Position numbers and translations under genes: made by a program
Source: an uncultured Lachnospiraceae bacterium
GTDB taxonomy: Bacteria; Bacillota; Clostridia; Lachnospirales; Lachnospiraceae
Assembly (NCBI GenBank): GCA_900544685.1
Contig: UQWA01000009.1
Coordinates: 31,924 to 95,923 of the forward strand
Direction: 5' to 3'
Length of the DNA: 64,000 nt
In this document: positions 1 through 6,679 of the stretch, one piece after another
Layout of the letters: every line of letters begins with the position of its first letter
Position numbering within the stretch: position 1 is the stretch's first letter
The notes under the pieces: model-generated
Databases searched by the model: none
Seen by the model: only the letters and a program-made list of their open reading frames with translations
Told to the model about the DNA's origin: nothing

Positions 1-462
1 AAAGCAGAAGAAAGAGATATTCCCAGAATTATGGAACTGTTAGGGCAGGTGCTGCAAATTCATGCAGACATAAGACCTGATATTTTTATTCCGGGTACGA
101 CAAAATATACGGTAGACGAATTGAAAGAGCTTTTGAAAAATAAAGAAAAGCCGATATACATCGCAGCGAACGAAGCAGATATTTGTGTGGGATATGCATT
201 TTGTCAATTGCAGGAGCAGCCATTTTCAAACAATATGGTGCAGTTTAAGTCACTTTTTATAGACGATCTGTGTATCGATCAACAGGCACGAGGACAGCAT
301 ATCGGAGAAAGTTTGTTTGAATATGTAAAAAATGAAGCAATGCGAATGAACTGCTATGAAGTAACATTGAATGTCTGGGCAGGAAATACTTCAGCAGAAA
401 AATTCTATGAAAAAATGGGAATGAAGACAAAAGAAAGACAGATGGAATATATATTGATATAG
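1..462 (+). CDS. GNAT-family N-acetyltransferase, 5' end outside window
   Basis: The frame is open from base 1, ahead of the first ATG at 31 (it reads KAEERDIPRI before it), so the true start lies upstream and about 153 residues are visible. The pattern is that of a GNAT acetyltransferase: an N-terminal helix, a central strand ending in LCIDQQARGQHIGESLF (acetyl-CoA pyrophosphate loop, R/Q-x-x-G-x-G/A type), and a C-terminal strand-helix with NTSAEKFYEKMGM, typical of motif B. It would transfer an acetyl group from acetyl-CoA to an amine; the substrate cannot be told from sequence. The family call is secure, the specificity unknown. Confidence 0.85.
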   Translation, partial: KAEERDIPRIMELLGQVLQIHADIRPDIFIPGTTKYTVDELKELLKNKEKPIYIAANEADICVGYAFCQLQEQPFSNNMVQFKSLFIDDLCIDQQARGQHIGESLFEYVKNEAMRMNCYEVTLNVWAGNTSAEKFYEKMGMKTKERQMEYILI

Positions 463-478
463 AAAAGCTGATATTTGT

Positions 479-590
479 ATGATACCGAGAAAAATTCATC
501 TGGATAAGCCGGTTATTGTGATGGAATTAAAATGCAGAGGGTGCAATACAGCAGATTAAAGATAAAGAATATATAGATGCATTGAAATAT
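479..590 (+). pseudogene. Remnant of a PD-(D/E)XK nuclease / AAA-ATPase-like protein (DUF1703 type)
   Basis: Two short peptides in different frames join into one known C-terminal motif. One frame reads DKPVIVMELK (503-532), the other AIQQIKDKEYIDALKYEN (543-596), with a frame change near 540. This resembles the end of the AAA-ATPase-like/PD-(D/E)XK family common in gut Firmicutes, where an ELK catalytic strand is followed by an A-x-x-QI-x-x-K-x-Y helix. Everything N-terminal is gone, so it is a decayed fragment. The similarity is recognised from memory, not from a search. Confidence 0.55.
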
Positions 591-608
591 GAAAATCAGG
601 AAGAAATA

Positions 609-1586
609 TCAAACTTCTTCCTGATTTTTGTAAGGTTTCAAGTAGGCAGAATCGCTGCCTTTTTTCAAAGGTGTAGGGAGTGCCAGAATAATAATGGTAG
701 CAATTACAAATACTGTTCCGATCAGATCCGGTGTAGTGAAGCTGACTTTCATCCATACTGCAGTTAATACCATAGAGGCTACCGGTTCCACGCAGGAATA
801 AAGGCTTGCCTTTACAGATCCGATCATTTTTACTCCTGTCATATACATGGAGAATCCGGCCATGGTTCCAAACAGAATGATGAAGGTAAGGGCTGTGAAT
901 GTTTCACCGTCAAAGATCACCTTATTATTCCAGGGACGGAATGCTATGGTAAGAGCTGTACCGCCGATCAGCATTCCCCATGCCAGTATCAGAGGCGTGT
1001 CAAATTCAGCCTGCATTCTGGCGGGTTTTACCGTGTAGATTACTACAGAAACTGCAGAAATCAGCCCCATAATCAGAGCTTTTTGAGATAATGCCAGTGT
1101 AGTTGGATTCCCATGAGTGGCAATCAGGAAAATACCGGTAACTGCCAGGATAACTCCCAGAACTTCTTTTTTTTCTGGCAAACGCTTCGTTTGCAGACAT
1201 ACCCAGACAACGATCAGCGCAGGTCCAAGATACTGAATAACCGTAGCAGTTCCTGCATTGGACCATTCGATAGTCTGAAAATAACTGTACTGGCATAACA
1301 TCATTCCTGCCAGACCATAAATAATAATGTCAATTCTGTTTCTTTTGGTTTTCCATATGTTAAATGCTTTCCCTTTATCTCGAATTAAATAATAACACAG
1401 CAGTAAAAAACCAGCTGTTACCAGACGTAAAGGAACCAGCCAGGATGCAGTGACATCTTTGTTCTGGAACAGAAACTGTCCGCAGACACCGGAAATTCCC
1501 CAGAGAATTCCACCGGAAATGGTCAAAAATGTTCCAATAATGGTTCCTTTTTTTGTATTTATCTTGTTTTTATCGTTTTTGTGCAT
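609..1586 (-). CDS. EamA/DMT-family membrane transporter
   Basis: A 325-residue, strongly hydrophobic protein with about ten predicted membrane segments in two repeats, as in EamA (drug/metabolite transporter) proteins. The first segment contains GGILWGISGVCGQF, the usual EamA start, and each half has the Y-L-G-P-A-L/P pattern (QYLGPALIVVW near residue 140). The start at 1586 follows a GAGGG Shine-Dalgarno sequence. A strong minus-strand promoter lies just upstream (1622-1650). The gene is monocistronic. Members export amino acids or other small metabolites; substrate unknown. Confidence 0.85.
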   Translation of the reverse strand: MHKNDKNKINTKKGTIIGTFLTISGGILWGISGVCGQFLFQNKDVTASWLVPLRLVTAGFLLLCYYLIRDKGKAFNIWKTKRNRIDIIIYGLAGMMLCQYSYFQTIEWSNAGTATVIQYLGPALIVVWVCLQTKRLPEKKEVLGVILAVTGIFLIATHGNPTTLALSQKALIMGLISAVSVVIYTVKPARMQAEFDTPLILAWGMLIGGTALTIAFRPWNNKVIFDGETFTALTFIILFGTMAGFSMYMTGVKMIGSVKASLYSCVEPVASMVLTAVWMKVSFTTPDLIGTVFVIATIIILALPTPLKKGSDSAYLKPYKNQEEV

Positions 1587-1621
1587 ATCAAATCGTCCCT
1601 CAAAAGTTATTTGCCAAAGTG

Positions 1622-1650
1622 AGTATAGTAGTCCCCATGATGCTTGTCAA
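1622..1650 (-). promoter_or_regulatory. Sigma-70-type promoter for the EamA transporter gene
   Basis: On the minus strand TTGACA (1645-1650) and TATACT (1622-1627) are separated by 17 bases, about 36 bases before the start codon. This is a near-consensus vegetative promoter. Confidence 0.8.
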
Positions 1651-1795
1651 GGAAACAAAATTGAATCTATTATTTTAAACAATATTGTAGGTTCGTTGTC
1701 AACCATGCAATCCGGGAGACTATAGCCGAAATTGGAAGATAATAAATAAGAAAAAACAGAATATTCTGAATATTTAATTCAAACAAAAAAAGAGA

Positions 1796-1824
1796 TTGAC
1801 AATTATAAAAAACAATGATATAGT
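1796..1824 (+). promoter_or_regulatory. Strong promoter of the candidate large non-coding RNA
   Basis: TTGACA (1796-1801), a 17-base spacer and TATAGT (1819-1824). No convincing coding gene follows before the terminator at 2248-2288, so the promoter appears to drive a non-coding transcript starting near 1831. Confidence 0.8.
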
Positions 1825-1830
1825 AAACAT

Positions 1831-2288
1831 ATCAAAAGAAAACAGAACTAACAAAAGCAAAGGAAATTTATTCCGACAAATAATAGAAGAAAAAGTTAGT
1901 AGAAAATCTGAATTCTTTAGATATCAGGAGGACGGACCGATGGCATAAGTAGATTTCCCATCAAACCAAAATCTAAGAAAGAGGTATAGTCCAATGGCAA
2001 CATAAATCTTAACCCAAAGAAAAAATCTCTTAAAAGAGTTTACATAGATAGAACAATGAATTGGAAGAAAAAGTCATTGAATGTAAATGAAGGAGATGAT
2101 TTCATATGAAAGGCAGAGATCCATAACGGACAAGACCAAAATGAAAAACTAAGAATTGGAGGTACGGTCCAACAAAAACTTAATTTAAAAATCGTAATCT
2201 AAGAAAGCTGAAGGTGTAGACAATGAAATTGCTGGAAATTCATTAAGAGCCCGATCGAGAGGAAAAAGAATCGATCGGGCTTATTTTT
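1831..2288 (+). ncRNA. Candidate large structured non-coding RNA, about 460 nt
   Basis: A gene-free interval is framed by a near-consensus promoter and a perfect rho-independent terminator. It is purine-rich, has no open frame of useful length, and shows internal order. GGAC...GTCC pairs recur (GGAC near 1930 or 1934 with GTCC near 1989; GGAC near 2139 with GTCC near 2166). GATGG (1939-1943) can pair with CCATC (1958-1962), AGATTT (1951-1956) with AAATCT (1969-1974), and CTCTT-AA-AAGAG forms a hairpin (2027-2038). The phrase AATCTAAGAAAG occurs twice (about 1970 and 2197), and GAGGTA followed within a few bases by GTCCAA occurs twice. Several minimal ORFs with Shine-Dalgarno-like sequences encode only 2-6 residues. 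I cannot assign an Rfam class; ROOL, raiA and other large Clostridia RNAs should be tested. Confidence 0.65.
2248..2288 (+). terminator. Rho-independent terminator of the candidate ncRNA
   Basis: AGCCCGATCGA (2248-2258) pairs perfectly with TCGATCGGGCT (2271-2281) across a 12-base purine loop, followed by TATTTTTT. This is one of the strongest terminators in the window. Confidence 0.9.
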
Positions 2289-2314
2289 TGCTTTATAAGA
2301 AAGAAATTGACTGG

Positions 2315-3742
2315 TTATCTTCTTCTGTCTATGCCGCTTGTGCGGTAATAGCAGGATTTACTTTTGTACATTCTCGCATCTGCCGCCTTTGCAATGTCAT
2401 AGATTCCGTTCCATTCTTTCTCTGAACTAAAGACGTATCCGTATGAGATACTCATAGAATCTACCAGTTCGCCTCTCCATTTGGCAGACTTTTGGTCAAA
2501 GTTTGCGATAAGATTTGGAAGAACATCCGTTTTCTCGGTGATAATGATAACAAATTCATCTCCACCGATTCTGTAGACGTTTCCATAATTCTGAAAACAT
2601 GATTTCATACAATCTGCAGCTGCGCATATAAGTTCATCTCCTGCAGCATGTCCAAGAGAATCATTTACGCGTTTGAGACCGTTGATATCCATGGAAATAT
2701 AAATCCAGTCTTTGTGAAGATCAAGACTGTGTATGGCTGTTTCATAAGCATGTCTGTTAAAACATTTTGTGAGTTCGTCGGTGTTTGATGTATAAATCAG
2801 TTTTTCTTTTTCAAATTTTTCTTTTAGAACTCGTGAGAGCATATATACCATACAACAGGATGCCAGTACAAGATATATGCCAACTATAAATACAGCATAT
2901 ATATTATTCCTTAGATAAAAGGAACTTTCCATAGTAACGGCAATGATATATGTATCATCAAGACACAGGAAACACCTGCAGAGTTTTCCATTCACCTTTG
3001 TGTGGAAAGTGACTGTCTTACTGTCATTTACTCTATCAGTTGCGATACCAAGATCATCGAGTACTTCTCCGATCCAGGTACGGTTGGTAGCTCCTTTTAC
3101 AATCTTTGTCCCGGCATCTGCCACAAAAATTTCGATTCCTTTATAAAGAGGCATGGCGCTTACGACATTAGAGATTTCGTTCTGCTTTAACTCGTGCAGA
3201 AGGCGTGTCGGTTCGATGCCTATCTGAATCATCCTTGTACCGGCTTCGTTCCAGGTGATAGCATACATCATCTCTTTCTTTTCGGCGGTATTAGGCGTGA
3301 CATCCTGACACATGGTAAGATCCTTGTCAGTAAGCATCGGCTTAAAATATGACATCTGTTCTCCTGAGTCGAAATTGTAGCCATAGTATTTTGGCATAGA
3401 CCCACTATAGATATATCCGTTTTTATCAATCAGATGTATCTCATCTACGGAGATCAACTTTGCTATTTTCTGCAATTCTTCTACATCATGCTCTGCCGTT
3501 GGTTTTGCATCTATGATATATGATGCAGCTTTCGCTCTTATTATATAATCGTCCTTTAGCGATTCAATGAGTCCCTTTTCATTCTCATCATTTTTATTGA
3601 GCACGGTGATTACACGATCAAGAAGTACTTCTGACATCTGATAGGTGTTGCTGTCATTTACAGATTTTAAAATTCCGGCCTCAAGTAATAATGCAACCAC
3701 AATGATTACAAAAGCCAGAAAAGCGAGTTTTTTCTTTTTCAT
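2315..3742 (-). CDS. Membrane-bound diguanylate cyclase (GGDEF) with extracytoplasmic sensor
   Basis: A 475-residue protein: membrane segment at about 7-25, an extracytoplasmic domain of about 250 residues resembling a Cache/PAS sensor, a second membrane segment at about 280-305, then a GGDEF domain. The active-site signature is an intact GGDEF (about 393-397) after VYRI, with DELTKCFNRHA and SMDINGLKRVNDSLGH upstream, so cyclic di-GMP synthesis from two GTP is expected. The RxxD inhibitory site normally found five residues before GGDEF is absent (QNYG there), so product inhibition may be missing. The gene is monocistronic. The start at 3742 has only a weak Shine-Dalgarno sequence. Confidence 0.9.
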   Translation of the reverse strand: MKKKKLAFLAFVIIVVALLLEAGILKSVNDSNTYQMSEVLLDRVITVLNKNDENEKGLIESLKDDYIIRAKAASYIIDAKPTAEHDVEELQKIAKLISVDEIHLIDKNGYIYSGSMPKYYGYNFDSGEQMSYFKPMLTDKDLTMCQDVTPNTAEKKEMMYAITWNEAGTRMIQIGIEPTRLLHELKQNEISNVVSAMPLYKGIEIFVADAGTKIVKGATNRTWIGEVLDDLGIATDRVNDSKTVTFHTKVNGKLCRCFLCLDDTYIIAVTMESSFYLRNNIYAVFIVGIYLVLASCCMVYMLSRVLKEKFEKEKLIYTSNTDELTKCFNRHAYETAIHSLDLHKDWIYISMDINGLKRVNDSLGHAAGDELICAAADCMKSCFQNYGNVYRIGGDEFVIIITEKTDVLPNLIANFDQKSAKWRGELVDSMSISYGYVFSSEKEWNGIYDIAKAADARMYKSKSCYYRTSGIDRRR

Positions 3743-3883
3743 GTATATATTTTATCATGCTTTTTGCAGATAAACCACAGAAAACCTTTTAGATACGTAT
3801 TTTTTATCATAATATGGCACGAATGTGAAAAATTATAGGACCACTGATCCGATACTATTAAATAAGGTACCAATTTTTAAAAA

Positions 3884-3898
3884 ATTGGTCCTATCAAT
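3884..3898. promoter_or_regulatory. Second PdhR/FadR-type operator-like site
   Basis: ATTGGT-CCT-ATCAAT matches the ATTGGT-N3-ACCAAT pattern with one mismatch and lies about 90 bases upstream of the promoter. It overlaps a 21-bp AT-rich perfect palindrome (about 3869-3889, ACCAATTTTT-A-AAAAATTGGT). It may be an auxiliary operator for the same regulator as the 4044-4058 site. Confidence 0.45.
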
Positions 3899-3974
3899 TT
3901 AAATGAAAATATATATACAAAAATGTTTAAAATGCTGAAAATTCAGAATTAAGATGGAAAACACCGATTAATTA

Positions 3975-4003
3975 TTGACAAAATGTAAGATTAAATATAC
4001 GAT
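3975..4003 (+). promoter_or_regulatory. Promoter of the oxoacid oxidoreductase operon
   Basis: TTGACA (3975-3980), a 17-base spacer and TACGAT (3998-4003). Transcription would start near 4010, leaving a leader of about 80 bases that contains the 4044-4058 palindrome. The rest of 3743-4091 is AT-rich with no visible gene. Confidence 0.7.
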
Positions 4004-4043
4004 ATGAATATGAAAACGGTGCGTGCTATTTTTTGAAAATTTA

Positions 4044-4058
4044 ATTGGTAGAACCAAT
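4044..4058. promoter_or_regulatory. GntR/PdhR-type operator in the operon leader
   Basis: ATTGGT-AGA-ACCAAT is a perfect palindrome identical in pattern to the E. coli PdhR box (ATTGGT-N3-ACCAAT), a FadR-subfamily GntR operator. It lies just downstream of the probable start site and 33 bases before the first gene, where a bound repressor could block transcription. The regulator at 11544-12260 belongs to this subfamily and is the natural candidate; that link is inferred. Confidence 0.65.
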
Positions 4059-4091
4059 AAACCAAAAGCAAGGCAGTAAAGGAGGATGGAA

Positions 4092-4286
4092 ATGGGAATT
4101 GTAGTACACAAGGAACGGTGCAAAGGGTGCGGATATTGTGTAGAGACATGCAAGCAGAAGGCTCTTTCTTTTTCAGAACATATGAATGATCAGGGAATTG
4201 TTTATGTTCAGGTAGATGAGTCTAAATGTGTGGGATGTGGATTGTGTTACACAATGTGCCCTGATCTTGTTTTTGAAATCAATTAA
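4092..4286 (+). CDS. 2-Oxoacid:ferredoxin oxidoreductase, delta (2x[4Fe-4S]) subunit
   Basis: A 64-residue ferredoxin-like protein with two full cluster motifs, CKGCGYCVETC and CVGCGLCYTMCP, each CxxCxxCxxxC. It is the electron-transfer subunit of a four-part 2-oxoacid oxidoreductase, passing electrons to free ferredoxin. The start at 4092 is preferred to the in-frame ATG at 4086, because the AAAGGAGG ribosome site (4078-4085) would touch 4086 but leaves six bases before 4092. It is the first gene of the operon; the alpha subunit follows after 14 bases. Confidence 0.9.
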   Translation: MGIVVHKERCKGCGYCVETCKQKALSFSEHMNDQGIVYVQVDESKCVGCGLCYTMCPDLVFEIN

Positions 4287-4300
4287 AGGAGGTATTTGGT

Positions 4301-5362
4301 TTGGCTAAGAAAATTTTGATGAAAGGCAACGAAGCATTAGCTGAGGCAGCAGTACGAGTTGGCTGCCGACTGTATTGTGGATATCCAATCACACCTCAGA
4401 CCGAAATCATGGAGTATCTTTCCGGAAGAATGCCTCAGGTTGGAGGAAGCTACATTCAGGCAGAAAGTGAAGTTTCCGCAATTTCTATGTTGTTTGGTGC
4501 GGCAAGTACCGGATATCGTGTTATCACTGCTTCATCCGGACCTGGATTTTCTCTGAAGCAGGAAGGTATTTCTTATATTGCTTCTCAGAATCTTCCGGCT
4601 GTAATCGTAGACGTATGTCGTTATGGAAGTGGATTGGGACTGATCTCACCAGGTCAGGGCGATTACTTCCAGGCTACCAAGGGCGGCGGTCATGGCGATT
4701 ATCAGCTTCCTGTATTTGCACCACATACGATTCAGGAGAGCGTAGACCTGATCGCATTGGCATTTGATAAAGCAGAAGAATATCTCACACCGGTTATCCT
4801 GCTTACTGACGGAGCGTTAGGTCAGATGATGGAAGGTGTGGAATTACCTGAGATGCAGCCTGTAGATCCGGAGAAACCATGGGCATTAAAAGGTATGGGT
4901 GATGGAAAAGCAAGATATTATCGTACAGCTGCTTATGATGGACCACAGTATGACACATTCATTCGTGAGAAATTTAAAAAGATGCAGGAAAACGAGCAGA
5001 GATATGAAAAGATCTGCGTAGATGATGCAGATGTTGTATTGGTTGCTTATGGTATTTCCGCAAGAATCTGTAAACGTGCAGTGAAGATGGGTCGTGAAAA
5101 AGGAATGAAGATTGGTCTGTTACGTCCGATTTCCCTGTGGCCATTCCCAATGGATGTATTTAAAGAAGTTCGAAAACATGCAAAAGCATTTCTTTCTGTA
5201 GAAATGAGTGCGATCGGTCAGATGGTGGAAGATGTCGCTTTGGCTGCGCATGGAGAAGTTCCTGTTTACCTGCTGGCAAGTGGTATGAACCCACCGAAAG
5301 AACAGGATATCCTGAAGAAAGCACAGGATATTTTAGACGGAAAAGAAAAGGAGGTATTTTAA
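4301..5362 (+). CDS. 2-Oxoacid:ferredoxin oxidoreductase, alpha subunit (VorB/KorA type)
   Basis: 353 residues, the usual length for the separate alpha chain of 2-oxoacid:ferredoxin oxidoreductases. Signatures include GNEALAEAAVRVGC, CGYPITPQTEIMEYL, QAESEVSAISMLFGAAS and the SSGPGFSLKQEGISY pyrimidine-binding-domain motif. The start codon is TTG at 4301, supported by AAAGGAGG eight bases upstream. With the beta subunit it carries out oxidative decarboxylation of a 2-oxoacid to acyl-CoA, CO2 and reduced ferredoxin in the cytoplasm. Sequence alone does not separate pyruvate, 2-oxoisovalerate or 2-oxoglutarate specificity. The next gene starts at the base after its stop. Confidence 0.9.
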   Translation: MAKKILMKGNEALAEAAVRVGCRLYCGYPITPQTEIMEYLSGRMPQVGGSYIQAESEVSAISMLFGAASTGYRVITASSGPGFSLKQEGISYIASQNLPAVIVDVCRYGSGLGLISPGQGDYFQATKGGGHGDYQLPVFAPHTIQESVDLIALAFDKAEEYLTPVILLTDGALGQMMEGVELPEMQPVDPEKPWALKGMGDGKARYYRTAAYDGPQYDTFIREKFKKMQENEQRYEKICVDDADVVLVAYGISARICKRAVKMGREKGMKIGLLRPISLWPFPMDVFKEVRKHAKAFLSVEMSAIGQMVEDVALAAHGEVPVYLLASGMNPPKEQDILKKAQDILDGKEKEVF

Positions 5363-6130
5363 ATGGATAAAACATTTAAAGCGCCTGAAATCTTAAATCC
5401 TACATCGGGATTTTGCGCAGGCTGTGGACATGGAATTATCAATCGAATTCTGGCAGAAACGTTAGAAGAAATGCAGTTAGAAAAGAAAACAATTATTGCA
5501 TTGGCAGTCGGATGTTCCTGTATCATGAGTACCTTCTTTCAGGTAGATAAAATTTTAGGACCACACGGAAGATCACCGGCAGTTGCCACAGGTATCAAGA
5601 GATTACGTCCGGACAATCTGGTTTTAACTTATCAGGGTGATGGTGATATTTCTTCCATCGGAACAGCGGAAATTGTACACGCAGCAGCCAGAAATGAAAA
5701 GATTACGACAATCTTTGTAAATAATGGTGTGTATGGTATGACAGGTGGACAGATGGCACCTACGACTCTTCCGGAACAGAAGACAGCAACATCTCCAATG
5801 GGAAAAGATGTAGAAACGGCCGGTATGCCAATCAAACTTTCAGAGATGTTATCCGTTCTTCCGGTTGCATATATCGCGAGAGGTTCTGTGCATAGTCCGG
5901 CAGAGATTCGTAAAACCAAGAAATATATAAAAGCAGCAATTGAAAAACAGCTCAATGGAGATGGATTTGCTATGGTAGAAATCCTTTCCCCATGTCCGAC
6001 GAATTGGCATATGACTCCGGTTGCAGCTATGAAACATATTGAACAAGAAACCATCCAGTATTATCCGTTGGGAGAAATGGTAAATAATGTACGAGTAGAT
6101 GGAAGAATGGTTAAAAAAGGAGGCGAATGA
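5363..6130 (+). CDS. 2-Oxoacid:ferredoxin oxidoreductase, beta (TPP-binding) subunit
   Basis: 255 residues containing the thiamine-diphosphate fold of the beta chain: FCAGCGHG near the N terminus, VGCSCIMSTFF, PHGRSPAVATGIK, and the TPP/Mg motif GDGDISSIG...NNGVYGMTGGQ (about residues 93-128). The conserved Cys residues in CAGCGH and GCSC fit the cluster ligands of this subunit family. It starts directly after the alpha stop and is preceded by GGAGG within the alpha coding end, indicating translational coupling. The gamma subunit follows three bases later. Confidence 0.92.
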   Translation: MDKTFKAPEILNPTSGFCAGCGHGIINRILAETLEEMQLEKKTIIALAVGCSCIMSTFFQVDKILGPHGRSPAVATGIKRLRPDNLVLTYQGDGDISSIGTAEIVHAAARNEKITTIFVNNGVYGMTGGQMAPTTLPEQKTATSPMGKDVETAGMPIKLSEMLSVLPVAYIARGSVHSPAEIRKTKKYIKAAIEKQLNGDGFAMVEILSPCPTNWHMTPVAAMKHIEQETIQYYPLGEMVNNVRVDGRMVKKGGE

Positions 6131-6133
6131 TTC

Positions 6134-6667
6134 ATGAAAGAAATCCTGATTGCCGGTTTTGGTGGACAAGGCGTTCTTGCGACAGGCGTAATTTTAGCGA
6201 ATGCGGCATTACGTGCAGACTTACAGACCTGCTGGCTTCCGTCCTATGGTGGAACCATGCGAGGCGGTACAGCAAACTGTTCCGTAAAGATTTCAGATGA
6301 TGAAATCGGAAGTCCTTATATTGATGAACCGGATGTTCTGGTCGTATTTAATGAACCATCCTATGTAAAATTCTATAATCGCTTAAAACCAGGCGGATAT
6401 CTGTTTGTAAACAGTACATTGGTACATAAAGAAAATACAAGAGATGATATTCATGTTATCTGTGAACCGGTTACAGAGATTGCGACAGAGCTTGGAAATG
6501 TGCGTGCGGCAAACGTCGTAATGTTAGGTGTGATTCTTTCCCATCTGCCGATGGTATCTCTGGATGCTGCGAAAATATCTCTGGAAGAATATTTCGAGCC
6601 AAAGGGACAGAAGATGATAGACTTTAACAGAAATGCACTGGAAGTAGGTTACGCTAGGAAAGGCTGA
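6134..6667 (+). CDS. 2-Oxoacid:ferredoxin oxidoreductase, gamma subunit
   Basis: 177 residues starting KEILIAGFGGQGVLATGVIL, the hallmark of the gamma (VorC/KorC) subunit, followed by PSYGGTMRGGTANCSVKIS, also diagnostic. The gamma chain binds CoA-proximal regions and completes the alpha-beta-gamma-delta complex. With the three genes before it, gene order is delta-alpha-beta-gamma, as in VOR/KOR operons of anaerobes. Stop at 6667, and the acyl-CoA synthetase begins 12 bases later. Confidence 0.92.
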   Translation: MKEILIAGFGGQGVLATGVILANAALRADLQTCWLPSYGGTMRGGTANCSVKISDDEIGSPYIDEPDVLVVFNEPSYVKFYNRLKPGGYLFVNSTLVHKENTRDDIHVICEPVTEIATELGNVRAANVVMLGVILSHLPMVSLDAAKISLEEYFEPKGQKMIDFNRNALEVGYARKG

Positions 6668-6679
6668 CAGGGTGAAGGA

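Noticed and set aside
2092..2148. 18-codon ORF from ATG 2100 within the candidate ncRNA, with AAGGAG nearby
   Set aside because: Short and unlike known peptides; several alternative tiny ORFs with similar ribosome sites occur, and the region's repeats and pairing fit a structured RNA better.
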